From contig CAWDOU010000005.1 in assembly GCA_963804055.1 (NCBI GenBank), positions 1 through 64,000 of the forward strand: a DNA stretch of 64,000 nucleotides. The letters run 5' to 3'. The notes below the pieces were generated by a model, which worked only from the letters and a program-made list of their open reading frames with translations, searched no databases and was not told the DNA's origin. The position numbers were made by a program, and so were the translations under genes. How positions within the stretch are numbered: the first letter of the stretch is position 1; each line of letters opens with the position of its first letter. The DNA comes from Bog-473 sp963804055. Lineage in GTDB: Bacteria > Actinomycetota > Acidimicrobiia > Acidimicrobiales > RAAP-2. Below are positions 9,459 to 17,379 of the stretch, in pieces.

Positions 9459-9752
9459 TCAGTGCAGGTTGGTCCCGGTGTGGAAGAAGAAGTTGATGAT
9501 CGGCGGTGCGGCACCGATCAGCAGCGCCGCCAGCCCCGAGACGAGCACGGCCCGTCGCCCCACCATCGACTGCTGGAAGTTCTGGGCGTGGACGCCCAGG
9601 GCCCAGGCCGCCGCGCCGATGAGCAGGCCGGCCAGGGCGGCAATCAAGGCCCACGCGCCCAGGCCGTTCGTGAGGTCCTGCAAAGTCCCCCCGCCGGGGA
9701 GCGCGTTGACGCTCGGGTTGAGCGAGACATCGGCCAGGTGCCACACGACCAT
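9459..9752 (-). CDS. Small two-TM pilin-like protein (TrbC/VirB2-like)
   Basis: 97 residues with two hydrophobic helices (about 32-53 and 69-90) separated by a short polar loop, HAQNFQQSMVGRR. Size, topology and position at the head of a TrbL-SCO6880 gene run fit a TrbC/VirB2-type pilin or pore subunit. Start: ATG preceded by GGAGGG. The N-terminus (MVVWHLADVSLNPSVNALPGG) is not a standard signal peptide. It is the first gene of the minus-strand cluster, and transcription probably starts in the 338-bp region shared with the histidine kinase gene. Confidence 0.66.
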   Translation of the reverse strand: MVVWHLADVSLNPSVNALPGGGTLQDLTNGLGAWALIAALAGLLIGAAAWALGVHAQNFQQSMVGRRAVLVSGLAALLIGAAPPIINFFFHTGTNLH

Positions 9753-10090
9753 GGGTGCCCTCCAGAATGAGTGCCGGGCGCCGGGACCTCCGACACGCCG
9801 CTCGGCGGAGAACGGTTCGGCGGCGCGGTCGATGTGGCCCCACTTCCGCGCGTTCTTCCGCGCGTTCTTCGTGCGTTCTTCCGCGCCTTTCGCGCCCGTC
9901 CGGGAGCCAGCAGAAGAAAGTTCAGGCGCCGTGCGCGCGGGCGCCGGGCCCCGGTTCACCCGCGGGGGTTGCAGAAGGGCAGCTCAGAGCGCGGGTCCCG
10001 GTGGTGGCCGGGCGCGCGGGGGACGCCCCGCCCCGCCGGCCGCGGCATCACTGTTCGCCCTGCATGCTCCAGCCCTGTCATATTGGGGGC
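9753..10090. other. Divergent intergenic region with 12-mer tandem repeat
   Basis: The 338-bp spacer separates the conjugation-like cluster (leftward) from the two-component genes (rightward), so it should hold both promoters. A 12-base unit TTCCGCGCGTTC repeats nearly four times at 9844-9889, the third copy one base shorter. No ORF with a recognisable product is seen. A CATATT hexamer at 10079-10084 lies 6 nt before the GTG chosen for the kinase and could be its -10. Confidence 0.55.
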
Positions 10091-11845
10091 GTGCTGCTCA
10101 GTGGGCCGGGGGAAGTCAATTTCACCACGACCCACGCCATCATCCTCGTGGCGATCGCCGTTGCCGTGTGCGTGGCCGTCGGCTTCGTCGCAGCCCTGCT
10201 CGGGCGGCGCTCCGGACGCCGGGCCATCTCGCAGCGCCTGGCCTCGCTCGGTACCCGCCTCGGCCTCGATCCGCCGCAGGACGAATACAACGTGGAGACG
10301 TCCCTCGCCTATCTCGAGCAGGTGACCGGGGGCGCGGCGCAAGCGGTGACCGAGTCGAGCTCGGACGCGATCCGCCTGCGACGCTCGCTCGACACACTGA
10401 CCCAGGGCGTCGTGCTCTGCGACGAGAACGGCGCCGTGATCTACCGCAACGGGAGGGCCAACGCCCTGATGGTCAGCCGCCACGGCGATGCCCTGGCCGC
10501 CCAGGCGGTGACCGACGTCCTGGAGGACGCCTGGCACGAGGGGTCGGCCGAGCGCACCCTCGACCTCTACGGCCCGCCCCGGCGCACGCTGCAGGTGCGG
10601 GCCCGCCAGATCGACGACGGCCGCCGGCCGCTCGGGGTCATCGCCCTCATTGAGGACGTCTCGGAGCGCCGCCGTCTGGAGGAGATCCGCCGCGACTTCG
10701 TGGCCAACGTGAGCCACGAGCTCAAGACGCCCATGGGCGCCCTGGGGCTGCTGGCCGAGACGCTCGTGTCCGAGCCCGACCCCGACGTCGCCCAGCGCCT
10801 GGCCGGCCGCATCCACAACGAGGCCTTCCGCGTCAGCCGCATCATCGACGACCTGCTCGACCTGTCCCGCATTGAGTCCGAGGAGGCCCCGCCGCGCGAG
10901 CCGGTGCTGGTCAACCTGGTCATGGCCGACGCCATTGAGCGGGTGCGGGCCACGGCGGACCAGCGGGGCATTGAGATCGTCCTGCACGAGCCGTCGCCCC
11001 CGGTCGCGGTCCTGGGCGACCGCCGCCAGCTCGTCTCGGCCATGCACGCCCTGCTCGAGAACGCCATCACGTACTCCTACGACAACTCCAAGGTGGTGGT
11101 GACCGGCGCTGTCCAGCGCTTCAACCCGAACCTGAGCCACCCCGCCGTCGCCGCCGCACTGGGCGTCACCGGCACCGAGGGTGCGGGCATCGACGGGGGC
11201 GACCCCACCACGGGGGAGTACCCGGTGGTGACCGGCGAGACGGCGCTCGGGACGAAGGACGAAGCCGAGGCAGGTGGCGCCGGCGGCGCCGAGGGAGTCG
11301 CCGGAACAGAGCCCGGAACAGAGCCCGGAACAGAGCCCGGCGCCGCGGCCGGCGACACCCGGGCCGGCGCCACGGGCGCGGACGGTGGGGCCACCGTGGA
11401 GCCGGTCTTCGTCCCCGAGATCCTCGACCAGTACGCCCCGTTGGGCCAGGCCGCTCCCGGGGCCTCGGCCGCCACCGGCACCACGGCGCCCAGCATGCCC
11501 GTGCCTCCGGTGGTGACCGCCGAGGGTGACGCCGCCGGAATGGGTCCGGGGGATGCCGGCGCGGCCGCCTCCCCCAATTGGCGCATCGAGGAGCGCGACA
11601 ACGTGCGCCTCTCGGTGCAGGACCACGGGGTGGGGATCCCGGCCCGGGACCTCGACCGCATCTTCGAGCGCTTCTACCGCGTCGACCACGGGCGCAGCCG
11701 GGACACCGGCGGCACCGGGCTCGGCCTGTCCATCGTCCGCCACGTGGCCAACAACCACCAGGGCTGGGTCGACGTCGAGTCCCGCGAGGGCGAGGGGTCG
11801 ACGTTCACCCTGGTCCTGCCCATCCAGGCGGAGCGGCTGGCGTGA
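10091..11845 (+). CDS. Membrane sensor histidine kinase (PhoR/SenX3-like)
   Basis: 584 residues from the chosen GTG: one transmembrane helix (about 15-37), a PAS-like segment, a DHp domain with phospho-accepting His209 in VANVSHELKTP, N box HALLENAIT (about 320-328), G1 box DHGVGIP (511-517), F box FERFYRV and G2 box GGTGLGLSIV. Unusual: about 160 residues of Gly/Ala/Thr/Pro-rich sequence, including three TEPG units, separate the N box from the G1 box, where kinases normally have roughly 25-30. The response regulator gene overlaps its stop by 4 nt. An alternative ATG lies 27 nt upstream. Phosphate or envelope sensing is a guess from the PhoR/SenX3 resemblance. Confidence 0.9.
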   Translation: MLLSGPGEVNFTTTHAIILVAIAVAVCVAVGFVAALLGRRSGRRAISQRLASLGTRLGLDPPQDEYNVETSLAYLEQVTGGAAQAVTESSSDAIRLRRSLDTLTQGVVLCDENGAVIYRNGRANALMVSRHGDALAAQAVTDVLEDAWHEGSAERTLDLYGPPRRTLQVRARQIDDGRRPLGVIALIEDVSERRRLEEIRRDFVANVSHELKTPMGALGLLAETLVSEPDPDVAQRLAGRIHNEAFRVSRIIDDLLDLSRIESEEAPPREPVLVNLVMADAIERVRATADQRGIEIVLHEPSPPVAVLGDRRQLVSAMHALLENAITYSYDNSKVVVTGAVQRFNPNLSHPAVAAALGVTGTEGAGIDGGDPTTGEYPVVTGETALGTKDEAEAGGAGGAEGVAGTEPGTEPGTEPGAAAGDTRAGATGADGGATVEPVFVPEILDQYAPLGQAAPGASAATGTTAPSMPVPPVVTAEGDAAGMGPGDAGAAASPNWRIEERDNVRLSVQDHGVGIPARDLDRIFERFYRVDHGRSRDTGGTGLGLSIVRHVANNHQGWVDVESREGEGSTFTLVLPIQAERLA

Positions 11846-12669
11846 GCAAGGCCACCACCGGGACGGCCGGCACGGGCACCGGCACGGGCACCGGCACGGG
11901 CACCGGCACGGGCAAGGCCGCCAAGAAGGGCGGGCGGGCCGCGCAGGGCGAGGGCCCCGTCAAGGTCCTGCTGGCCGAGGACGAGGAGTCCTTCATCGAG
12001 GCCCTGGTCATCGGCCTGACCAACGAGGGTTTCCGGGTGACCGTGGCTCGGGACGGCAACGAGGCGCTGCAGCTCTTCGACGAGACCGTGCCCGACATCC
12101 TGCTGCTGGACCTGATGCTGCCCAAGCTCTCGGGGATCGACGTCTGCCGGGCCATCCGCACCCGCTCGCAGGTGCCCATCATCATGGTCACGGCCAAGGG
12201 CACCGAGATCGACACGGTGGTCGCCCTCGAGGTCGGGGCCGACGACTACGTCACCAAGCCCTACCGCCTCCGTGAGCTCGTGGCCCGCATGCGGGCCGTG
12301 CTGCGCCGGGCGCCCGGGGGCTCGGAGTCCGGTGACCTGGGCGGATCCATCGAATTCGGGAGCGACGGGATCTGGGAGTCCAACGGGATCAAGGTCGACT
12401 TCGACCAGCGCCGGGTCTTCGTGCGCGGCGAGGAGGTCCACCTGCGGCGCAAGGAGTTCGAGCTCCTGCGCCTCCTGGTGGAGAATTCCGGACGGGTGCT
12501 GACCCGCGACGTGCTCATCGACCGCGTCTGGGGGACCGACTACATCGGTGACACCAAGACGCTCGACGTGCACATCAAGCGCCTGCGATCCCGCATCGAG
12601 GCCGATCCGTCAACCCCCGTTCTCATCACGACGGTGCGCGGCGTGGGCTACCGCTTCGCCGCTGCCTGA
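11842..12669 (+). CDS. OmpR/PhoB-family response regulator
   Basis: 275 residues. A low-complexity head of about 38 residues (alternating Gly-Thr, then Lys-rich) precedes a receiver domain with acidic pocket E46/D47, phospho-acceptor Asp90 (ILLLDLMLPK) and Lys139 (YVTKPYR). A winged-helix DNA-binding domain follows, with RRKEFELLRLL and the terminal TVRGVGYRF. The GTG start overlaps the kinase stop (GTGA), which makes the two genes a cognate pair. The Gly-Thr head is absent from typical PhoP/RegX3 proteins and comes from a 12-base repeat; the true start could lie downstream of it, but no other start codon with a good ribosome site is visible. Confidence 0.92.
   Translation: MSKATTGTAGTGTGTGTGTGTGTGKAAKKGGRAAQGEGPVKVLLAEDEESFIEALVIGLTNEGFRVTVARDGNEALQLFDETVPDILLLDLMLPKLSGIDVCRAIRTRSQVPIIMVTAKGTEIDTVVALEVGADDYVTKPYRLRELVARMRAVLRRAPGGSESGDLGGSIEFGSDGIWESNGIKVDFDQRRVFVRGEEVHLRRKEFELLRLLVENSGRVLTRDVLIDRVWGTDYIGDTKTLDVHIKRLRSRIEADPSTPVLITTVRGVGYRFAAA
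11869..11913 (+). repeat. 12-base tandem repeat at the 5' end of the response regulator gene
   Basis: GGCACGGGCACC is repeated 3.7 times and encodes the alternating Gly-Thr run of the response regulator. The unit is a multiple of three, so slippage would change the length of the head without a frameshift. Confidence 0.8.
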
Positions 12670-12679
12670 GGGCCGCGGT

Positions 12680-12695
12680 GTTAACGCGTTAACGC
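12680..12695. promoter_or_regulatory. Tandem GTTAACGC repeat, candidate operator
   Basis: Two adjacent GTTAACGC copies; their first 14 bases also form a perfect palindrome. They lie between the response regulator gene and the secreted repeat-protein gene, in otherwise very GC-rich DNA. Direct 8-mers suit OmpR/PhoB-family binding, so the adjacent regulator could act here on the downstream gene. The function is inferred. Confidence 0.4.
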
Positions 12696-12828
12696 ATTCG
12701 TAAGCTGGCCCGGCGCGGGCCGGTTCCCGCACATGCGCGCTGACCTGGTGCGGCCCGGGCGAGGTTGCTCAGGCACGAGGCAACTGGGACACTCGGCCGC
12801 TCGCCCGACGATTCAGGATGGTTCGATC

Positions 12829-14559
12829 TTGTCAGTCCTCACAAAGGCCGCGGGCTGCGTGGCATCCGCCGCCGTGGTCCTGCTGCTCCCGCTGGGCGCC
12901 CTGCCCGGCTCCGCCGGAGCGGCGATCGTGCCCCCGCAGAACCCGGCGGGCAACATCTCGCCGGCGCCCGGCTACTCGGGCCCATGCGGCAGCCTGGCCG
13001 CCCCCAACCCCTACTGCCCCAGCGGGCTGACCACCCTGTACGGGGACCGGCAGGTGGAGGGCCTCGGCCCCATGAGCCTGCCCAGCAATTACCCGTCCCT
13101 GACGCCGCCCGAGCAGCTCTTCGTCCTGACCGACCTGGAGCGGGTCGACCGCGGCCTCGCGCCCATCCCGGGTCTGGCGGCCAACCTCGACGCCTACGCC
13201 CAGGCCGGCGCCAACGCCCACACCGACCCGGGCTTCCCGTCCTCCATCAGCGGCGGTGGCAGCACGTATTCGTCCTCGCCGTCGCTCGGTGAGTCCCTGG
13301 CCCTGTGGATGTACGACGACGGGCCGGGCGGGTCCAACAGCGCCTGCCCGGCGACGGGCGGGGGCAGCTGCTGGGGCCACCGGGACATCATCTTGGGCTC
13401 CTACACCTCCCCGGCCCTGATGGGGGTGGGCTACGGCCCCTCGACCACCGAGCTCTTCGTCGGCGGCGACACCCGGGACACCCCCTATTTCACCTGGGCC
13501 CAGGAGGTGCCGTTGCTGCCCATCGGGATCTACCCCTACGGCGTCAACGACTCGGTGCTGCCGGGCGGCTCGCAGACCTCGAACATCGGGCTGTGGGCGT
13601 CGGGCGAGGGCATGAACCTCACGCTGGTCCAGAGCGGGGGGCAGGGGGTGTTCTCCCTGAGCACGACCGCGTGCGACCTGCCGGCGGGCGGGTCGTGCAA
13701 CGTCTCGGTGAGCTTCACGCCGCCGGGCATCGGCCTCTACACGGCCACGCTGGCGGTCACCGGCCCCAACGGCACCCAGGACGTCCCGCTCCGGGGCGTC
13801 GAGAGCCACGGCTACCGCCTCGTGGCGTCCGACGGCGGCATCTTCAGCTTCGGCGACGCCGCCTTCTACGGCTCGACGGGCGGGAAGCGCCTGAACCAGC
13901 CCGTGGTCGGGATGGCCCCCACCCATGACGGGGGCGGCTACTGGATGGTGGCCTCCGACGGCGGCATCTTCAACTACGGCGACGCCGGCTTCTACGGCTC
14001 CATGGGGGGCAAGCCCCTCAATGCACCCATCGTCGGCATGGCGGCCACGCCCGACGACAAGGGCTACTGGGAGGTGGCCTCCGACGGCGGGATCTTCAGC
14101 TTCGGCGACGCCCACTTCTACGGCTCGCGGGGTGGGCAGCACCTGAACGCGCCGATCGTCGGCATGGCGTCCGATGCCACGGGCCACGGCTACTGGCTCG
14201 TGGCCTCCGACGGGGGCATCTTCAACTACGGCGACGCCGGGTTCCACGGCTCGGCGGGCTCCCTCCCGCTCACGCGCCCGGTGGTCGGCATGACGGCCAC
14301 CTCCGACGGGGGCGGCTACTGGCTGGTCGCCTCCGACGGCGGCATCTTCACCTACGGAGACGCCGGCTTCTACGGCTCCATGGGCGGGCAGATCCTGGCC
14401 TCGCCCGTGGTCGGCATCGCGGCCACCCCCGACGGGGGCGGCTACTGGCTGATCGCCTCCGACGGCGGCATCTTCAACTTCGGCGACGCCGGCTTCTTCG
14501 GCTCCATGGGCGGCCGTGCGCTGGTCCAGCCCGTGGTGGGAGGGTCGGCGCAGACCTGA
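12829..14559 (+). CDS. Secreted CAP-like protein with six 42-aa VASDGG repeats
   Basis: 576 residues. A signal peptide of about 30 residues (VASAAVVLLLPLGALPG...AGA) is followed by a region of CAP/SCP-like character (LFVLTDLERVDRGLAPI, then the GESLALWMYDD and CWGHRDIIL areas), a beta-sandwich-like stretch, and six tandem repeats of about 42 residues with core GYWLVASDGGIFNYGDAGFYGS. The repeats look like a beta-propeller or solenoid and are a hallmark of secreted Acidimicrobiia proteins, with unknown ligand. The start is a TTG with AGGATGG 6 nt upstream; the frame opens earlier, but that would put 32 residues before the signal peptide. A candidate two-component operator lies upstream. Confidence 0.8.
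   Translation: MSVLTKAAGCVASAAVVLLLPLGALPGSAGAAIVPPQNPAGNISPAPGYSGPCGSLAAPNPYCPSGLTTLYGDRQVEGLGPMSLPSNYPSLTPPEQLFVLTDLERVDRGLAPIPGLAANLDAYAQAGANAHTDPGFPSSISGGGSTYSSSPSLGESLALWMYDDGPGGSNSACPATGGGSCWGHRDIILGSYTSPALMGVGYGPSTTELFVGGDTRDTPYFTWAQEVPLLPIGIYPYGVNDSVLPGGSQTSNIGLWASGEGMNLTLVQSGGQGVFSLSTTACDLPAGGSCNVSVSFTPPGIGLYTATLAVTGPNGTQDVPLRGVESHGYRLVASDGGIFSFGDAAFYGSTGGKRLNQPVVGMAPTHDGGGYWMVASDGGIFNYGDAGFYGSMGGKPLNAPIVGMAATPDDKGYWEVASDGGIFSFGDAHFYGSRGGQHLNAPIVGMASDATGHGYWLVASDGGIFNYGDAGFHGSAGSLPLTRPVVGMTATSDGGGYWLVASDGGIFTYGDAGFYGSMGGQILASPVVGIAATPDGGGYWLIASDGGIFNFGDAGFFGSMGGRALVQPVVGGSAQT
13810..14556 (+). repeat. Six 126-bp coding repeats
   Basis: Each unit encodes about 42 residues with invariant VASDGGIF and FGDA/YGDA cores and a variable GMxxTPDGG linker. 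Copies 1-5 are full length and the sixth ends early at the stop codon. Divergence is mostly in the second half of each unit. Confidence 0.9.
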
Positions 14560-14562
14560 TCG

Positions 14563-14577
14563 GACGGTCAGACCGTC
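14563..14577. terminator. Inverted repeat between convergent genes
   Basis: GACGGTC and GACCGTC arms flank a single A, exactly where the rightward repeat-protein gene and the leftward MBL gene converge. As RNA it could form a 5-bp stem with a 5-base loop on either strand. There is no U tract, so intrinsic termination is uncertain. Confidence 0.3.
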
Positions 14578-15302
14578 AGGCGCTCGAAGTCGTCGGGCAC
14601 CGTGACGCCCGCCATGGAGGCGGTGTCCACCTGCTCGCCCAGGTGGGTGAGGATCAGGTGCACGTCGGGATGGGCCGCCCGCAGGGCCAGGACCGACTCC
14701 TCGTCCATGTGCGAGGGCGGGACGCCGGGCGGGCTGTGCCGCCCGTTGCACTCCACCACCAGGACGTCGGCCTCCCGGGCCAGCTCGCTCAGGCCCGCAC
14801 ACGGCGTCGTGTCGCCCGAGTAGCCCACCACCTGGCCGTCACGGTCGAAGAGGTAGCCGAAGCAGCGCAGGTAGGGGACGTGCACGACCTCGACGGCCCG
14901 GAAGCGCAGCGGCCCGGCCTCCTGCCAGGTGCCGTCGGCCTCCACGAAGCGCAGGTCCAGTTCCTCGTAGCCCGCCCGGGTCACCGACCCCACGGACCCC
15001 GCCTCGTTGAGCCGGGCCAGGTGGCCCTCGATCCCGGGCGGACCGACCACGTGGACCGTCCGGCCCCCGCCGGCCTCGGCCAGCGCCAGGAGCAGGAAGG
15101 GCCAGCCGAAGCAGTGGTCGGCGTGGAAGTGCGAGACGACGACCACCTCGACGTCCTCGGGGCGGAAGCCGCAGCGGCGCAGGTGGGGCAGGGCGGTGGG
15201 CGCGGGCTCCACCAGCACCGTGGTGTCGAGCACGAAGCTGTTCCAGTAGCGGCCGGGCGGGGCGAGGAAGTTGCCCGTGCCCAGGAAGGCCAGCTCGGTC
15301 AC
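14568..15302 (-). CDS. MBL-fold metallo-hydrolase (RNase Z-like)
   Basis: 244 residues. The metal-binding motif SHFHADHCFGWP (HxHxDH) is in the first third, with later metal-ligand regions around YSGDTTPC and LILTHLG. The start is a GTG lying 4 nt after the stop of the MDMPI-like gene, so it is the last gene of a serS-led operon. The overall pattern (FLGTGNF near the N-terminus, YSGDT) is that of beta-lactamase-superfamily hydrolases related to ribonuclease Z or arylsulfatase-type enzymes. The substrate is not known. Confidence 0.85.
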   Translation of the reverse strand: MTELAFLGTGNFLAPPGRYWNSFVLDTTVLVEPAPTALPHLRRCGFRPEDVEVVVVSHFHADHCFGWPFLLLALAEAGGGRTVHVVGPPGIEGHLARLNEAGSVGSVTRAGYEELDLRFVEADGTWQEAGPLRFRAVEVVHVPYLRCFGYLFDRDGQVVGYSGDTTPCAGLSELAREADVLVVECNGRHSPPGVPPSHMDEESVLALRAAHPDVHLILTHLGEQVDTASMAGVTVPDDFERLTV

Positions 15303-15306
15303 CCGG

Positions 15307-16047
15307 TCACCGGGTGTCGGCCAGCGACAGCAGCGCCGCCACCAGGACCGGGTCGCCCTCGACGGCGGCGTCGGGGACCGGGAGGCGGCGGTAGAGCATC
15401 AGCACGAGGTCCGAGGCCGAGGCCCGCAGCTCCGAGACCCGGGTGGCCTCGGGCCCTACCCCCGCCCCGGCCACCCGCCAGCTGGCCCCCGTGTCGGTGG
15501 CGGAGAGCGTGACGGCGCCGGGCAGCGAGGCCAGGTCGGCCCCGACCATGATCTCGATGAATTCGGGCACCCCGTCGTCGGCCAGCCCCGGGTGCAACGG
15601 CGCCGGGGAGCCGGTCACGCCCTCGGCGTCCCAGCGGTGCACCGAGATCTCCTGGGCCTGGTGCCGCCCCACCGCGCCCGCCGTGTGCGGCTCGGGCCAC
15701 CAGGTCCAGCACGGCGCGTCGGCGCCCACCTCGCGCAGGGCGCCGAGCAGCGAGTAGGTGCACCATCCCATCCAGGCCAGCAGGTCGCTGTCCTCGGGGA
15801 ACGCGGTGAGCGACGACCCGGAACGCTCGTCGACGTTCTGCGCCCGCACGTTCTCACCCCAGTACCACTGCACCTCGCCGATGTGGTGGGCCAGGTCGCG
15901 CACCGTCCACTCGGGCGTGGTCGGCACCTTGGCCTCGAGGTCGAGCGCGGCCACCGTCTCGGCCATGCGGCGGCTCTCGGCGGCAATGATCTCGAGCCGG
16001 TCGCCGAAGCCGAAGTGCTCGGAGTCCTTCACGTCGGTGATCGTCAC
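15307..16047 (-). CDS. Maleylpyruvate isomerase / mycothiol-dependent DinB-like protein
   Basis: 246 residues. The N-terminal four-helix DinB-like domain has the pattern WTVRDLAHHIGEVQWYW and a later QEISVHRWDAE; together these resemble the MDMPI N domain, whose His residues bind the divalent metal used with mycothiol. A C-terminal domain of about 90 residues follows. The start is the second of two nearby GTG codons; the first runs into a stop. It begins just after the serS stop and ends 4 nt before the MBL gene. It is probably a mycothiol-dependent isomerase or transferase. Confidence 0.8.
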   Translation of the reverse strand: MTITDVKDSEHFGFGDRLEIIAAESRRMAETVAALDLEAKVPTTPEWTVRDLAHHIGEVQWYWGENVRAQNVDERSGSSLTAFPEDSDLLAWMGWCTYSLLGALREVGADAPCWTWWPEPHTAGAVGRHQAQEISVHRWDAEGVTGSPAPLHPGLADDGVPEFIEIMVGADLASLPGAVTLSATDTGASWRVAGAGVGPEATRVSELRASASDLVLMLYRRLPVPDAAVEGDPVLVAALLSLADTR

Positions 16048-16048
16048 G

Positions 16049-17353
16049 TCACGGAGCCTTGATGAGCAGCTCGCCCCCGAGGTACGGCGCCAGGCACTCG
16101 GGCAGCATGACCGTCCCGTCGGGCTGGCGCCCGTTCTCCACCAGGGCGGCCCAGATGCGCGGCCAGGCCAGCGCCGATCCGTTGACCGTGTGCACCAGCT
16201 GCAGCGGCCCACCCCCCGCCGGCCGGTAGCGCACGTTGGCCCGGCGGGCCTGGTAGTCGCGGAACCAGCTGACCGAGCTCACCTCGAGCCAACGGTCGAC
16301 GCCCGGCGCGTAGGCCTCGAGGTCGAAGGTGCGGGCCGACGATCCGCCGAGGTCCCCGCAGCACAGGTCCAGCACCCGGTAGGGCAGCTCGAGCTCCTGG
16401 AGCATCGCCTCGGCCCGCTGCAGAATGTCGGCCTGGGCCTCCAGCGCGCCCTCGGGCGTCGTGTAGGCGAACAGCTCCACCTTGTCGAACTCGTGCACCC
16501 GCAGGAGGCCGCGGGTGTCGCGCCCGGCCGAGCCCGCCTCGCGCCGGTAACACGACGTCGCCGCCGTGAAGCGCAACGGGAGCTGGGACTCCTCCACGAT
16601 GTCGCCCCGGTGCAGGGACGTCAGCGGCACCTCGGCCGTCGGGATCAGCCACAGGTCGTCGCGCTCGACGTGGTAGGCGTCGTCGGCGAACTTGGGCAGA
16701 TGGCCCGTCGAGGTCATGGTCTCGGTCAGCACCACCGTCGGCGGCCGGATCTCCTCGTAGGCCGGCGAGTGGCGGTCAAGGGCGAACGCGGTCAGCGCCC
16801 GCACCAGCCGCGCCCCCGGGCCGCGGTAGAGGGGGAACATGGAGCCGGCCAGCCGCGCCCCGCGTTCCATGTCGAGGATCTGCAGCGCGTCGCCGATCTC
16901 CCAGTGCGGCACGTCCTGATGATCGGCCCTCTGGGGAGCCGGCCGCCCGGCGTCCTGCCCCGGCCACCACCGGCGGACCTCCACGTTGTCGTCCTCGCCC
17001 GAGCCGTCCGGCGCGTCCTCCGCCGGGATGTTGGGCAGGTAGAGCAGCCCGGTCTGGCGCAGCTCCAGGAGGGCCTCGGCCTTGGCGGCGGCGCTCTTCT
17101 GCTCCTCGCCGAGTTGCCGGCTGCGCTCGCCGAGCGCCGCGGCCTGCGTCTCGTCGCCCGCCTTCTTCGCCTGCCCCACCTGGCGCGACAGCTCCTTGAC
17201 CTCGGCGCGCAGGTCCTCGGCCGCCTTGACCCGGGCGCTCCACTCCGCATCGGCGTCAATGACGGCGTCGACCTCGGCCGCGTCGACCCCGCGGCGGGCC
17301 AGCGCGGCCTTGACCGCGTCGGGATCGGCACGCAGCGCACGGATATCGATCAC
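16049..17353 (-). CDS. serS: Seryl-tRNA synthetase
   Basis: 434 residues, the normal bacterial length. It begins MIDIRALRADPDAVKAALARR, the conserved SerRS start, followed by the coiled-coil tRNA-binding arm (about 30-110) and the class II catalytic core with motif 2 (CYRREAGSAGRDTRGLLRVH) and motif 3 near the C-terminus (NGSALAWPRIWAALVEN). It charges tRNA-Ser with serine in the cytoplasm. It heads a three-gene operon with the MDMPI-like and MBL-fold genes and is divergent from the ABC exporter genes, with only about 25 nt between the starts. Confidence 0.97.
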   Translation of the reverse strand: MIDIRALRADPDAVKAALARRGVDAAEVDAVIDADAEWSARVKAAEDLRAEVKELSRQVGQAKKAGDETQAAALGERSRQLGEEQKSAAAKAEALLELRQTGLLYLPNIPAEDAPDGSGEDDNVEVRRWWPGQDAGRPAPQRADHQDVPHWEIGDALQILDMERGARLAGSMFPLYRGPGARLVRALTAFALDRHSPAYEEIRPPTVVLTETMTSTGHLPKFADDAYHVERDDLWLIPTAEVPLTSLHRGDIVEESQLPLRFTAATSCYRREAGSAGRDTRGLLRVHEFDKVELFAYTTPEGALEAQADILQRAEAMLQELELPYRVLDLCCGDLGGSSARTFDLEAYAPGVDRWLEVSSVSWFRDYQARRANVRYRPAGGGPLQLVHTVNGSALAWPRIWAALVENGRQPDGTVMLPECLAPYLGGELLIKAP

Positions 17354-17379
17354 TCCTGCTCAAAGTAGCCTGCGACGCC

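Noticed and set aside
13810..14556. CRISPR-like or intergenic repeat array
   Set aside because: The 126-bp units are coding, in frame, and conserved at the protein level; there are no spacers.
12832..14802. 656-codon minus-strand frame across the secreted repeat protein
   Set aside because: It is antisense to a gene with signal peptide and repeats; its translation is Gly/Arg/Pro/His-rich without domains, typical of GC-rich shadow frames.
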